NCBI GenBank assembly: GCA_947497265.1
Contig: CANMFP010000004.1
Coordinates: forward strand, 186,001 to 250,000
Direction: 5' to 3'
Source: an uncultured Isoptericola sp.
GTDB lineage: Bacteria > Actinomycetota > Actinomycetes > Actinomycetales > Cellulomonadaceae
Length of the DNA stretch: 64,000 nucleotides
How positions within the stretch are numbered: position 1 is the stretch's first letter; every line of letters begins with the position of its first letter. The notes below the pieces were generated by a model. The model had not been told where the DNA came from. It saw nothing but the letters and a program-made list of their open reading frames with translations, and made no database searches. The position numbers were made by a program, and so were the translations under genes. Of this stretch, positions 1 to 8,174 are shown piece by piece.

Positions 1-5
1 GCAGC

Positions 6-1220
6 ATGAGCACGCCCGACCAGCCGACGCCGCCCTCCGGGTGGGGCGAGGCTCCGAGGCCGCCCGCCTACGGGCAGTACGGCCCAGGGCAGTACGGGTC
101 CGGACGGTACGGCCCGGGTCAGCCCGGGGCCGACGGCGGCACCCCCCCGGGAGCGCCACGGCCCGGCCCGGTGGGGCCCGACCCCTACGGCCCGTCCGCG
201 TCCAAACCCGGCATCGTCTCCCTGCGTCCGCTGTCGCTCGGGGAGATCTTCGACGGGGCGTTCAGCGCGGTCCGCCACAACCCTGCGGTCATGCTCGGCC
301 TGGTGGCCGTGGTCGTCGCCACCGCCACCCTGCTCGCGGCGCTGCTGGCGCAGTTCGCGGTCCCGCCGTTGACCGACCTGCTCGCCGAGCCCTTCGGCAC
401 CGACGCCGAGCTCACCGGCTTCACCGCGGCCGACGCCGGCTGGTTCGCCCAGATCGTGGCGGTGTCGAGCGCGCTGTCCCTGACCCTCCTGATCGCCCAG
501 CCCGTCACCGAAGGGTTCATCACCGTCTCGGTCAGCCAGTCCGTCATCGGCCGCAAGATGTCGGTGAGCGAGGTCTGGCAGAAGGTCCGTCCGCGGCTCG
601 CCGTCCTCATCGGCTGGATGCTGCTGCGGACGATCGGCCTGGGCGTCGCCACGTTCGTCGTCTTCCTCGGGGCGATCCTGCTGGTGAGCGCTGTCGCCGT
701 CGCGACCGACTCGGCAGTGCTGTCGGTGCTCGTCGCCCTGCTGTGCCTGGCTGCGATCATCGTCCTGGCGGCCTGGCTGTGGGTCCGCCTCATGCTCGTC
801 GCGCCGGCGCTCGTGCTCGAGGGCACCGGGCTGGGCCGCACGATCGCCCGTGCGTGGCGTCTCACCCGCAGCGCGTACTGGCGTGTCTTCGGGACCGTGC
901 TGCTCGCCAGCATCATCGCGGGCTTCGCCGGCCAGGTCGTCTCCTACCCGCTCGGCATGCTCGGCATGCTCGTCGACGGCGGCGACTTCGGCTGGGGGAT
1001 GATCGTCAGCTCCGTCGTCGCGTCGGTGATCGCGAGCATGCTCTACCTGGTGTTCGTCTCCGGCGTCGTCGCACTGGTCTACACCGACGTGCGGATGCGC
1101 CGCGAAGGGCTCGACGTCCAGCTCGCCGCAGCCGCCGAGCGCGTGGCGAACCAGCCGCCCGACAGGCCTGCCGGCCCGGCCGGGATGCAGCCGCCGCCCG
1201 GAGGCACCCCGCAGTGGTGA
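6..1220 (+). CDS. Membrane protein with glycerophosphodiester phosphodiesterase-type membrane domain
   Basis: A 404-residue integral membrane protein. Residues 1-65 form a Pro/Gly/Tyr-rich cytosolic tail with repeated YGPGQ/YGSGR-like units. It is followed by the RPLSLGEIFDGA segment that opens this family and by about six hydrophobic segments. The family resembles the membrane part of glycerophosphodiester phosphodiesterases, but no catalytic GDPD domain is present, so no enzymatic role can be assigned. It is the first gene of an operon with DUF4129, DUF4350, MoxR and DUF58 genes, and its TGA overlaps the next GTG by 4 bp. A role in envelope or membrane-complex maturation with MoxR is inference from context. 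Confidence 0.8.
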   Translation: MSTPDQPTPPSGWGEAPRPPAYGQYGPGQYGSGRYGPGQPGADGGTPPGAPRPGPVGPDPYGPSASKPGIVSLRPLSLGEIFDGAFSAVRHNPAVMLGLVAVVVATATLLAALLAQFAVPPLTDLLAEPFGTDAELTGFTAADAGWFAQIVAVSSALSLTLLIAQPVTEGFITVSVSQSVIGRKMSVSEVWQKVRPRLAVLIGWMLLRTIGLGVATFVVFLGAILLVSAVAVATDSAVLSVLVALLCLAAIIVLAAWLWVRLMLVAPALVLEGTGLGRTIARAWRLTRSAYWRVFGTVLLASIIAGFAGQVVSYPLGMLGMLVDGGDFGWGMIVSSVVASVIASMLYLVFVSGVVALVYTDVRMRREGLDVQLAAAAERVANQPPDRPAGPAGMQPPPGGTPQW

Positions 1221-1894
1221 CGGCAGCGACGACGGTGGGGCTGCTGCACGGCGTCACCGGCGAGGTGCCCGTCGTGCCGGACCGTGAGACGGCCCGCGAC
1301 TGGCTCGTCGAGGAGCTCGCCCGCCCCGAGTACTCCCAGGACCCGTCGGTCCTCATGCGGCTGCTCGACTGGCTCGCCAGGGTCTTCGGCGACATCGGCA
1401 CCGTGGACATCAGCCCCTGGCGGCTCGCGGTCGTCCTGGCCGTGGTCCTGGTCGTCGTGGTGGCGGTCGCGTTGTTCGTCGCGGGCCCCGCCCGGCTGCG
1501 GCGCCACGCCGCCGGAAGCTCCGCCGTCGTGCACGACGACGACACCCGGACCGCCGCGCAGATGCGGGCCGCCGCCGACGACGCCGCCGGCCGGCAGGAC
1601 TGGCCGCTCGCCGTGATCGAACGCTTCCGCGCCGTGGTGCGCGGGCTGGAGGAGCGCGTGGTGCTCGACGAACGTCCCGGCCGGACCGCTCGCGAGGCCG
1701 CCGAGGCCGCGAGCGCCCGGATGCCCGACCTCTCCGCCGATCTGCACACGGCCGCCGGCCGGTTCGACGGGGTCCGCTACGGCCACCTCCCGGCCGGGCC
1801 CGCGGACGACGCCGCGATGCGCGCGCTCGACGACCGGGTGTCGTCCACCCGGCCCAGCCCGCCGGCGTCGCGAACCCCGGAGGAGGCGCTGTGA
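1217..1894 (+). CDS. DUF4129 domain membrane protein
   Basis: A 225-residue protein with one strong transmembrane helix (about residues 67-93) and a C-terminal soluble DUF4129-type region. That region contains the DWPLAVIERFRAVVRGLEE segment and the downstream AREAAEAA helix typical of the family. The GTG at 1217 is chosen because it gives a GTGA 4-bp overlap with the upstream stop; the open frame extends much further upstream but only as an antisense-like shadow. DUF4129 proteins regularly accompany MoxR/DUF58 genes in actinobacteria. The molecular function is unknown. Confidence 0.8.
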   Translation: MTAATTVGLLHGVTGEVPVVPDRETARDWLVEELARPEYSQDPSVLMRLLDWLARVFGDIGTVDISPWRLAVVLAVVLVVVVAVALFVAGPARLRRHAAGSSAVVHDDDTRTAAQMRAAADDAAGRQDWPLAVIERFRAVVRGLEERVVLDERPGRTAREAAEAASARMPDLSADLHTAAGRFDGVRYGHLPAGPADDAAMRALDDRVSSTRPSPPASRTPEEAL

Positions 1895-3105
1895 GCGCGC
1901 CCGCCGCCCCCACGGCGACCTGGAGCTCGGCAGCGGTCACCGGCGACGGCACGACGCTCGGCTCCCGCAGCCGACGCCGCTGGCGGGCCGCTCGGTGGCT
2001 CGTCGGCGGTGTCGCCGCGATGCTCCTCGCGGTCGTGGCCCTCGCCCTGCTGCGCCCTGCGGGCTCGCTCGTCGCGTACGACCCCGAGAACACCCGACCG
2101 GACGGCTCGCAGGCCCTCGCCCACGTCCTCGAGCGCCAGGGCGTCGAGATCGAGCACGTGACGCACGTGGCGGACGCCGTCGAGGCCGCCGCTGCGGGCA
2201 CCACGCTCCTGGTCGTCCCCGCGCCGTACATGCTGCCCGAGCAGGTCACCGCGCTCTCCGCCGTCGACGCCGACGTCGTGCTGGCGGGCGCCGACGACGG
2301 CCTGCTGCGGGCGGCGACCGGAGACCAGGTCCAGCGCTCTTCCTGGGCCTCCGCTCCGCCGTCCGCGACCGAGCCGGGGTGCGACCTCCCCGCCGCGGTC
2401 GCCGCGGGCCCCTCGATGCTCGAGGCAGGGCTGGAGGCCACCTCGCCCGCCGTGACGACGTGCTGGTCGAGCCCGGACGGCTCGGCAGTGCTCGCCGCGG
2501 TCGAGCAGGGCGGTCGCCAGGTGGTCGCCGTCGACGACCCGGCGTTCCTGCGCAACGACGACGTGCTCACCGAGGGCAACGCCGCACTGGCGCTGCACCT
2601 CCTCGGGCGTCAGGACCGGCTGGTCTGGCTCGTGCCCGACCCGGCCGACTCGACCGTCGCCGGGGACCAGACCGCCGAGCCGGAGCCCGAGGCCGTGCTG
2701 CCGGCCTGGTTCGGCGCCGCGCTGTGGTGGGCCGTCCTGGTCGCCCTCGTCGTCGCCGTCTGGCGGGGCCGACGCCTCGGCAGGCTCGTCACCGAACGGC
2801 TGCCTGTCGTCGTGCCCTCCGCCGAGTCGGCGCGCGGGCGCGCCCGGCTCTACCGCCGCGCACGCTCGCGCGGGCACGCGGCGGCCGGCCTGCGGGCCTC
2901 GACCGCCCAGGCCGTCGCCCACCGGCTCGGCCTGGCCCGGTCCGCCCACCCCGACGCCGTGGTCGACGCCGTCGTGCGCGCCTCCGGGCGCGACCCGCAC
3001 GAGGTCGCCGACCTGATCTACGGCCCCCCACCCGCCGACGACGCCGCGCTCAGCGAGCTCGCCCGCCGGCTCGACACCCTGGAGAGCGAGGTTCACCGAC
3101 CGTGA
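1891..3105 (+). CDS. DUF4350 domain-containing membrane protein
   Basis: A 404-residue protein with a transmembrane helix near residues 33-55, a large extracytoplasmic domain and a second helix near residues 268-290. Between the helices lies the DUF4350 core, which starts with the YDPENTRPDGSQAL segment and resembles a glutamine-amidotransferase-like fold. The GTG start overlaps the preceding TGA by 4 bp. Members of this family sit beside MoxR ATPases and may be scaffold or substrate proteins of a MoxR-assisted assembly system. That role is inferred, not shown. Confidence 0.8.
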   Translation: MSAPAAPTATWSSAAVTGDGTTLGSRSRRRWRAARWLVGGVAAMLLAVVALALLRPAGSLVAYDPENTRPDGSQALAHVLERQGVEIEHVTHVADAVEAAAAGTTLLVVPAPYMLPEQVTALSAVDADVVLAGADDGLLRAATGDQVQRSSWASAPPSATEPGCDLPAAVAAGPSMLEAGLEATSPAVTTCWSSPDGSAVLAAVEQGGRQVVAVDDPAFLRNDDVLTEGNAALALHLLGRQDRLVWLVPDPADSTVAGDQTAEPEPEAVLPAWFGAALWWAVLVALVVAVWRGRRLGRLVTERLPVVVPSAESARGRARLYRRARSRGHAAAGLRASTAQAVAHRLGLARSAHPDAVVDAVVRASGRDPHEVADLIYGPPPADDAALSELARRLDTLESEVHRP

Positions 3106-4244
3106 CCCACCCTGACGAGAACCAGCCGGCACCCGCCGCACCCGGAGCTTCGGAGGCACGCACGGACGACTCGTCGCAGGCACCCGCTGCGTCGACGACC
3201 GAGAGCGCGCCGACGACCGGGGTCGCACACGCGGCGGCACCGGCCTCGGCGGCACCGGCCGGCGAGCCGGCTCCGCCCGAGCCGTCGCAGCCGTCGCTCG
3301 AGCTGCGCCGCGCGCTGGCGGCCGTGCGCACCGAGGTCGGCAAGGCCGTCGTCGGGCAGGACTCCGCCGTGACCAGCCTGCTCATCGCGCTGCTGTGCTC
3401 CGGGCACGTGCTGCTCGAGGGCGTGCCGGGGGTGGCCAAGACGCTCCTCGTCCGCTCGCTCGCCGCCTCGCTGGACCTCGACTTCAAGCGCGTGCAGTTC
3501 ACGCCGGACCTCATGCCCGGCGACGTCACCGGCTCGCTGGTCTACGACGCCCGCACGGCCGAGTTCTCGTTCCGTCAGGGCCCGGTGTTCACCAACCTGC
3601 TGCTCGCCGACGAGATCAACCGGACGCCCCCCAAGACGCAGGCCTCGCTGCTGGAGTCGATGGAGGAGCGCCAGGTGTCCGTGGACGGTCAGCCGCGCCC
3701 CCTGCCGGAGCCGTTCGTCGTCATCGCCACGCAGAACCCCGTCGAGCACGAGGGCACCTACCCCCTCCCGGAGGCGCAGCTCGACCGGTTCCTGCTCAAG
3801 GTGCTGCTGCCCCTGCCCGAACGCGACTCCGAGATCGAGGTGCTGGCCCGCCACGCAGGCGGGTTCGACCCGCGCGACCTCGGTGCGGCGGGCGTCCGCC
3901 CCGTCGCGGACCCGGGCGTGCTCGCCGCCGCCCGGGCCGAGGTGCGTCAGGTGGAGGTCGCTCCGGAGGTGCTCGGCTACGCCGTCGACGTGTGCCGGGC
4001 GACGCGCCAGTCGCCGTCGTTGCAGCTCGGCGTCTCCCCCCGCGGGGCGACCGCGCTGCTCGCGACGGCCCGGGCCTGGGCCTGGCTGTCGGGCCGCATG
4101 TACGTGACGCCCGACGACGTCAAGGCGCTCGCGCACCCGACGCTGCGGCACCGCGTCCAGCTCCGTCCGGAGGCGGAGCTCGAGGGCGTCACGGCCGAGT
4201 CGGTGCTCGGCACCGTCCTGGCCGCCGTCCCGGTCCCGCGCTGA
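3102..4244 (+). CDS. MoxR family AAA+ ATPase
   Basis: A 380-residue AAA+ ATPase. The first 70 residues are an Ala/Pro/Ser-rich linker. The ATPase core follows with Walker A GVPGVAKT (from residue 107), Walker B LLLADEINR (Asp170-Glu171) and the sensor region VIATQNPVEHEGTYPLPEAQ. The C-terminal lid domain ends in the RPEAELEGVT region. MoxR proteins act as chaperone-like ATPases that mature or insert metal or cofactor complexes, usually with a von Willebrand or DUF58 partner, and here DUF58 follows directly. The GTG start overlaps the upstream TGA by 4 bp and the long upstream extension of the frame is not coding. Confidence 0.92.
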   Translation: MTHPDENQPAPAAPGASEARTDDSSQAPAASTTESAPTTGVAHAAAPASAAPAGEPAPPEPSQPSLELRRALAAVRTEVGKAVVGQDSAVTSLLIALLCSGHVLLEGVPGVAKTLLVRSLAASLDLDFKRVQFTPDLMPGDVTGSLVYDARTAEFSFRQGPVFTNLLLADEINRTPPKTQASLLESMEERQVSVDGQPRPLPEPFVVIATQNPVEHEGTYPLPEAQLDRFLLKVLLPLPERDSEIEVLARHAGGFDPRDLGAAGVRPVADPGVLAAARAEVRQVEVAPEVLGYAVDVCRATRQSPSLQLGVSPRGATALLATARAWAWLSGRMYVTPDDVKALAHPTLRHRVQLRPEAELEGVTAESVLGTVLAAVPVPR

Positions 4245-4245
4245 G

Positions 4246-5619
4246 ATGGCGCTGTCCTGGCGCGCCGTCGTGCTGGCGGCGCTCGGCCTGGTGCCGGTCG
4301 CGATCTGGCCGGTGCCCGGGACGGTGCTGCTCTGGGCCGCCGTCGTCGTGGTCCTCTGTGCGCTCGACGTCGCGCTGGCGGCCTCTCCCCGGCAGGTGAC
4401 GGTGCAGCGGACGGTGCCGTCGTCAGTGCGCCTCGGTACCCCGACGACGTCGCAGGTGGTGCTGACGAACGCGAGCCGCCGCAGGCTGCGCGCCCTCGTG
4501 CGGGACGCCTGGCCCCCGTCGCTCGCCACCGCGCGGGGCGACGACGGCGGCCTGCGCCCGCACACGGACCCCGCGGAGCCCGCTCGGACCGCCCGGCACG
4601 CCGTGGACCTTCCCCCCGGGGAGTCGGCGCGGCTGCGCACGCCCCTGCTGCCCACCCGGCGTGGCGAACGCATCGCCGGCGCGGTCACCCTGCGCACCCT
4701 GGGGCCGCTGCGCCTGGCGGGGCGGCAGGCCTCGATCGACGTGGGCGGCCGGATCCGCGTGCTGCCCGAGTTCGCGTCGCGCCGGCACCTGCCGAGCCGC
4801 CTGGCGCGGCTGCGCGAGATGGACGGGCGCGCCGCGGTCCAGGTGCGCGGCGAGGGCACCGAGTTCGACTCGCTGCGCGAGTACGTGGTGGGCGACGACG
4901 TCCGCTCGATCGACTGGCGGGCGACGGCGCGCGGCGGTGACGTCGTCGTGCGGACGTGGCGCCCGGAACGCGACCGACGCGTCGTGGTCGTGCTCGACAC
5001 CGGCCGGACGTCGGCGGCGCGGATCGGCACCTCGTCCGACGGGTCGCTGAACACGGGCGGCACCCGGCTGGAGGCGAGCGTCGAGGCGGCGCTGCTGCTC
5101 GGGGCGCTGGCCGACCGCGCGGGCGACCGCTTCCAGGTGCTGGCCTACGACCGGGTGCTGCGGGCCCGGGTCGCCGGTGCGTCCGGACCGCGGCTGCTGC
5201 CCGCGATGGCGGACTCGCTCGCCGCCGTCGAACCGGTGCTGCTGGAGACGGACTGGACCGGCCTCGTGGCCCAGGTGCGCACGCGCGTCTCGCAGCGTGC
5301 GCTGGTCGTGCTGCTGACGTCCCTCGATCCCGCGGTGGTGGAGACAGGGCTGCTGCCCGTCATCGACCAGCTCTCCGGGACGCACCAGGTGGTGGTCGCG
5401 GCGGTCGCCGACGCGGAGGTGGCGGCGATGCGCGCCGGCCGCGAGGACGTCGAGGAGGTCTACGGTGCGGCGGCAGCGGCTCGAGGCGACCTCGAGCGCT
5501 CGGCCGTCGCGGCGGTGCTGCGCCAGCACGGGGCGGAGGTGTTCGAGGCGTTGCCCGACCAGCTCGCGCCGCGGCTCGCCGACACCTACCTCGCCCTCAA
5601 GGCCGCCGGCCGTCTCTGA
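4246..5619 (+). CDS. DUF58 domain-containing protein
   Basis: A 457-residue protein with two N-terminal transmembrane helices (about residues 5-45) and a DUF58 region carrying the hallmark YVVGDDVRSIDWRATAR and RTWRPERDR segments. A von Willebrand-like strand VVVVLDTGR follows and may mark a MIDAS-like metal site. It begins 1 nt after the MoxR stop, so the two are translated from one message and very probably act together. DUF58 proteins are the standard partner of MoxR, but the cargo in this organism cannot be read from the sequence. Confidence 0.88.
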   Translation: MALSWRAVVLAALGLVPVAIWPVPGTVLLWAAVVVVLCALDVALAASPRQVTVQRTVPSSVRLGTPTTSQVVLTNASRRRLRALVRDAWPPSLATARGDDGGLRPHTDPAEPARTARHAVDLPPGESARLRTPLLPTRRGERIAGAVTLRTLGPLRLAGRQASIDVGGRIRVLPEFASRRHLPSRLARLREMDGRAAVQVRGEGTEFDSLREYVVGDDVRSIDWRATARGGDVVVRTWRPERDRRVVVVLDTGRTSAARIGTSSDGSLNTGGTRLEASVEAALLLGALADRAGDRFQVLAYDRVLRARVAGASGPRLLPAMADSLAAVEPVLLETDWTGLVAQVRTRVSQRALVVLLTSLDPAVVETGLLPVIDQLSGTHQVVVAAVADAEVAAMRAGREDVEEVYGAAAAARGDLERSAVAAVLRQHGAEVFEALPDQLAPRLADTYLALKAAGRL

Positions 5620-5638
5620 CCCCGCCCCCGCTCCGAGC

Positions 5639-5710
5639 GTTGTGGGCGCGATTCGTGGCCCGATTCGCCCGGTCTGTACGGGTCTCGCGCCCAGAAATCG
5701 CGCCCACAAC
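5639..5710. terminator. Perfect 14-bp inverted repeat between convergent genes
   Basis: The arms 5639-5652 (GTTGTGGGCGCGAT) and 5697-5710 are perfect reverse complements, separated by 44 bp that themselves repeat GATTCG and CCCG elements. The element lies between the ends of two converging genes (5619 and 5781), so a bidirectional terminator is a natural reading. The long spacer and lack of a T-run are unusual, and a dispersed palindromic repeat is the alternative. Confidence 0.5.
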
Positions 5711-5719
5711 CGTTCGGGC

Positions 5720-5776
5720 GGGGTCGGGCGGGCGCGGCGGGGTCGGGCGGGCGCGGCGGGGTCGGGCGGGTGCGGC
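5720..5776. repeat. Three tandem copies of a 19-bp GC-rich unit
   Basis: Units at 5720-5738, 5739-5757 and 5758-5776 read GGGGTCGGGCGGGCGCGGC; the third differs by one base (C to T). The array ends 4 bp before the last codon of the converging SpoIIM-like gene. It contains no start codon or coding signal. It is probably a slippage-prone minisatellite. Confidence 0.8.
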
Positions 5777-5780
5777 GCGG

Positions 5781-6770
5781 TCAGCCGGCGGTGGGCAGCA
5801 CGGCGCCCGCGCGGTCGACGTCCAGGTCGCCCGTCTCCCCTGCCCGCACGGCGCGCCGCCCGAGCACGAGGTAGTACGCGAGGAACACGCCGAGCGCGAG
5901 CGCCCCGATGACGATCTTGAGCCACCACGCCATCCCGGACCCGGTGACGAACCCCTCCACGACCCCCGACAGCGCGAGCGCCCCCACGAGCCCGACGGCG
6001 ACGGTGAAGAGCGCGCGCCCCTCGGTCGCGAGCGCCGTCGCCCGAGGTCTCGCACCGGGGTCCACCCAGGCCCAGAACAGCCGCAGACCGGCCGCCCCGG
6101 CGACGAAGATGCTGGTCAGCTCCAGCAGCCCGTGCGGCGTGATGAGCTGGAAGAAGAGGGGGAGCTCGCCGTAGGCGGCCATCATCCCGCCGGTCGCCCC
6201 GACACTGACGGCGTTCTGGAGCAGCACCCACACGGGCCATGCCCCCGTCACGCCGAAGGCGATCATCTGCGCGGCGATCCACGCGTTGTTCGTCCACACC
6301 ATCGCGGCGAACGATGTCTGCGGGTCGTAGTACGAGGCGAACGCCTCGTCGACGTACTCCTCGCGCTGCGACGGCGTACCCATCGCGGCGAGCGCGTCGG
6401 GGTCGACGGCGACCCGCACGCCGGCGACCAGGGCCACCAGGAGGAAGGCGGCGGTCACCCAGAACGTCCACCACCGGATCCGGTACAGCGCGGCCGGGAC
6501 GGTCACGGTGGCGTACCGGACGACGTCGGACCACGCCGGTTCGTGCGCTCCCGCGATCCGGGTGCGCGACCGGCTCAGGAGCTCGGAGAGCCGGGTGACG
6601 AGCACGGGGTCGGGCGCGGCGGATCGCACCGTCGACAGGTGGGTGGCGACGGCCTGGTAGAGACGGACGAGCTCGTCGGCCTCGGCGCCGTCGAGCCGGC
6701 GCTGCTTCGCGAGACGGTCGAGGCGGTCCCACTCCGGGCGGTGCACGGCGGTGAAGGCATCCAGGTCCAC
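5781..6770 (-). CDS. Stage II sporulation protein M-like integral membrane protein
   Basis: A 329-residue membrane protein of the SpoIIM (PF01944) type. A soluble N-terminal part of about 100 residues is followed by five to six hydrophobic segments, including the characteristic NNAWIAAQMIAFGVTGAWP and FFQLITPHGLLELTSIFVAG stretches. In non-sporulating actinobacteria the family sits next to RDD, MoxR and DUF58 genes, as here. The GTG at 6770 is preferred over the long upstream extension because it begins the conserved DLDAFTAVHRPEWDRL motif and has a CAGGGT box 7 nt upstream. The gene is divergent from the RDD gene. Its function is unknown. Confidence 0.85.
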   Translation of the reverse strand: MDLDAFTAVHRPEWDRLDRLAKQRRLDGAEADELVRLYQAVATHLSTVRSAAPDPVLVTRLSELLSRSRTRIAGAHEPAWSDVVRYATVTVPAALYRIRWWTFWVTAAFLLVALVAGVRVAVDPDALAAMGTPSQREEYVDEAFASYYDPQTSFAAMVWTNNAWIAAQMIAFGVTGAWPVWVLLQNAVSVGATGGMMAAYGELPLFFQLITPHGLLELTSIFVAGAAGLRLFWAWVDPGARPRATALATEGRALFTVAVGLVGALALSGVVEGFVTGSGMAWWLKIVIGALALGVFLAYYLVLGRRAVRAGETGDLDVDRAGAVLPTAG

Positions 6771-6777
6771 GCCCGCT

Positions 6778-6783
6778 ACCCTG
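6778..6783 (-). promoter_or_regulatory. Putative -10 box of a leaderless transcript (SpoIIM-like gene)
   Basis: CAGGGT on the minus strand, with 7 nt to the GTG at 6770. It deviates from TANNNT at the first base but has the leaderless spacing seen for several other genes in this window. Confidence 0.4.
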
Positions 6784-6843
6784 CCACAGGAGGGAACGTC
6801 GTGAGGACGCGCCCACAGACGGACCCGACGAGACGGAGGCACG

Positions 6844-7665
6844 GTGCAGGACGGAATCCTCATCGGAGAGGGCGTGGTGCTGGACTCCCGCCCGGCGTCG
6901 TTCGCGTCGCGGGCGGTGGGCTCGCTGCTGGACGCTCTGGCGACGCTGGCACTGGGCTTCGTCACCCTGGTCGTGGTGCTGGGCACCACGCTCGACCGCC
7001 TGAACCAGCAGTGGGGCAGCACCCTCGCCATCGTGCTGCTGGTGACGTTCCTCGTCGCGCTGCCCGTCGCGATCGAGACGCTCAGCCGCGGTCGCTCGCT
7101 CGGCAAGCTCGCCACGGGGTTGCGGGTGGTGCGCGACGACGGCGGCCCGGTGCGGTTCCGGCACGCGTTCGTCCGGGCGCTGGTCGGCGTCTTCGAGCTG
7201 TGGTTCACCTTCGGCGCTGTCGCCGTGATCACCTCGCTGGCCAACGCTCGCGGCAAGCGGCTCGGCGACCTGCTCGCGGGGACCTACTCGGTGCGGGTGC
7301 GCGGCGCCCGCGGCTGGGAGCGGCCGCTGGTCATGGCACCGGACCTGGCCGGCTGGGCGGGAACCGCCGACATCCGCCGCCTGCCTGACGGCCTGGCGCT
7401 GCGGGCTCGGCAGGTCCTCGACCGCGCCCCTCGCCTCGCCCCGTCCTCACGGGTGCGGCTCACGGACGAGCTCGCGGGTCAGGTGGAGGCCTACGTGGCC
7501 CCCGGGCCGCCGTCGGGCACCCCGCCCGAGGCGTTCCTGCACGCGGTGCTGCACGAGCGCCGGGACCGTGAGCTGGTGCGCGGGCGGGCCGAGCGAGAGC
7601 GCGCGACGCAGCAGGCCGAGGTGCTGCACCGCCTCCCGTACGCCGTCGCCGACCCGCGGGACTGA
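6844..7665 (+). CDS. RDD family membrane protein
   Basis: A 273-residue protein. The N-terminal RDD domain (residues about 15-155) has the RPASFASRAVGSLLDALA opening, three to four transmembrane helices and the RGRSLGKLATGLRVV and GKRLGDLLAGTYSVR motifs. The C-terminal 110 residues are hydrophilic and alpha-helical. A GGAGG Shine-Dalgarno sequence sits 4 nt before the GTG. RDD proteins have been linked to membrane transport, but no substrate can be proposed. The gene is divergent from the SpoIIM-like gene, with a 73-bp spacer holding both promoters. Confidence 0.85.
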   Translation: MQDGILIGEGVVLDSRPASFASRAVGSLLDALATLALGFVTLVVVLGTTLDRLNQQWGSTLAIVLLVTFLVALPVAIETLSRGRSLGKLATGLRVVRDDGGPVRFRHAFVRALVGVFELWFTFGAVAVITSLANARGKRLGDLLAGTYSVRVRGARGWERPLVMAPDLAGWAGTADIRRLPDGLALRARQVLDRAPRLAPSSRVRLTDELAGQVEAYVAPGPPSGTPPEAFLHAVLHERRDRELVRGRAERERATQQAEVLHRLPYAVADPRD

Positions 7666-7673
7666 ACGCCGCA

Positions 7674-7694
7674 CCGTCTCGTTCCTGGAGACGG
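7674..7694 (+). terminator. Small hairpin after the RDD gene
   Basis: The stem CCGTCTC/GAGACGG (7 bp) has a 7-nt loop and starts 8 bp after the RDD stop. There is no T-run. It could terminate the RDD transcript ahead of the next promoter. Confidence 0.35.
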
Positions 7695-7720
7695 GCTGTG
7701 TCCCGGCTCGGAGCGGCCTC

Positions 7721-7726
7721 TAGGGT
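7721..7726 (+). promoter_or_regulatory. -10 box TAGGGT for a leaderless lipoprotein mRNA
   Basis: TAGGGT is followed by 6 nt and the ATG at 7733. There is no Shine-Dalgarno sequence. This is the classic actinobacterial leaderless arrangement. Confidence 0.6.
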
Positions 7727-7732
7727 GACGGC

Positions 7733-8155
7733 ATGCGAACCCACCTTTCCCGGACCACCGCTCTGGCCGCCGCCGGTGTGCTCACCCTCTCCCTGGCCGC
7801 GTGCGGAGGCTCGGACGAGGCGGCGCAGGCGTTCTGCGACTCCTTCACCTCGGTCGAGGACCTGTCCGCCGACCTGCAGAGCGTCGACCTCAGCGACCCG
7901 GACGCCGCGGCCGCCTCCCTCGAGGAGCTGACCACGGAGATCGAGTCGATCGAGGCCCCCGAGGAGATCGCGGACTCCTACGCCGTGGTCAGCTCCGCGT
8001 TCCGCAGCTTCAGCGACACGATCTCCGGCGCCCTGGACGACCCGGCGAACGCCGACCCCTCCGTGCTCACCGAGGCGACCAACTCGTTCACGAGCGAGGA
8101 GTTCTCGAACGCGACCGACGAGCTCGACGAGTACTCCACCGCGAACTGCTCCTGA
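7733..8155 (+). CDS. Small secreted lipoprotein of unknown function
   Basis: A 140-residue protein with an Arg-containing signal peptide and a lipobox ending LAAC (Cys24), so it should be lipid-anchored on the outer face of the membrane. The mature part is acidic, Ser/Thr/Asp-rich and mostly helical, with two more cysteines (Cys in FCDSF and the penultimate residue) that could form a disulfide. No enzymatic motif is seen. The ATG is supported by a TAGGGT box 6 nt upstream. The gene is convergent with the AT3 acyltransferase and a shared hairpin lies just downstream. Confidence 0.8.
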   Translation: MRTHLSRTTALAAAGVLTLSLAACGGSDEAAQAFCDSFTSVEDLSADLQSVDLSDPDAAAASLEELTTEIESIEAPEEIADSYAVVSSAFRSFSDTISGALDDPANADPSVLTEATNSFTSEEFSNATDELDEYSTANCS

Positions 8156-8174
8156 CCCACGGCGCACGAGCGCC

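Noticed and set aside
4423-7164. A 913-codon open frame on the minus strand opposite the DUF58 and SpoIIM-like genes
   Set aside because: It is an antisense shadow caused by high GC content: poor codon use, no domains, and it lies opposite well-supported genes on both strands.
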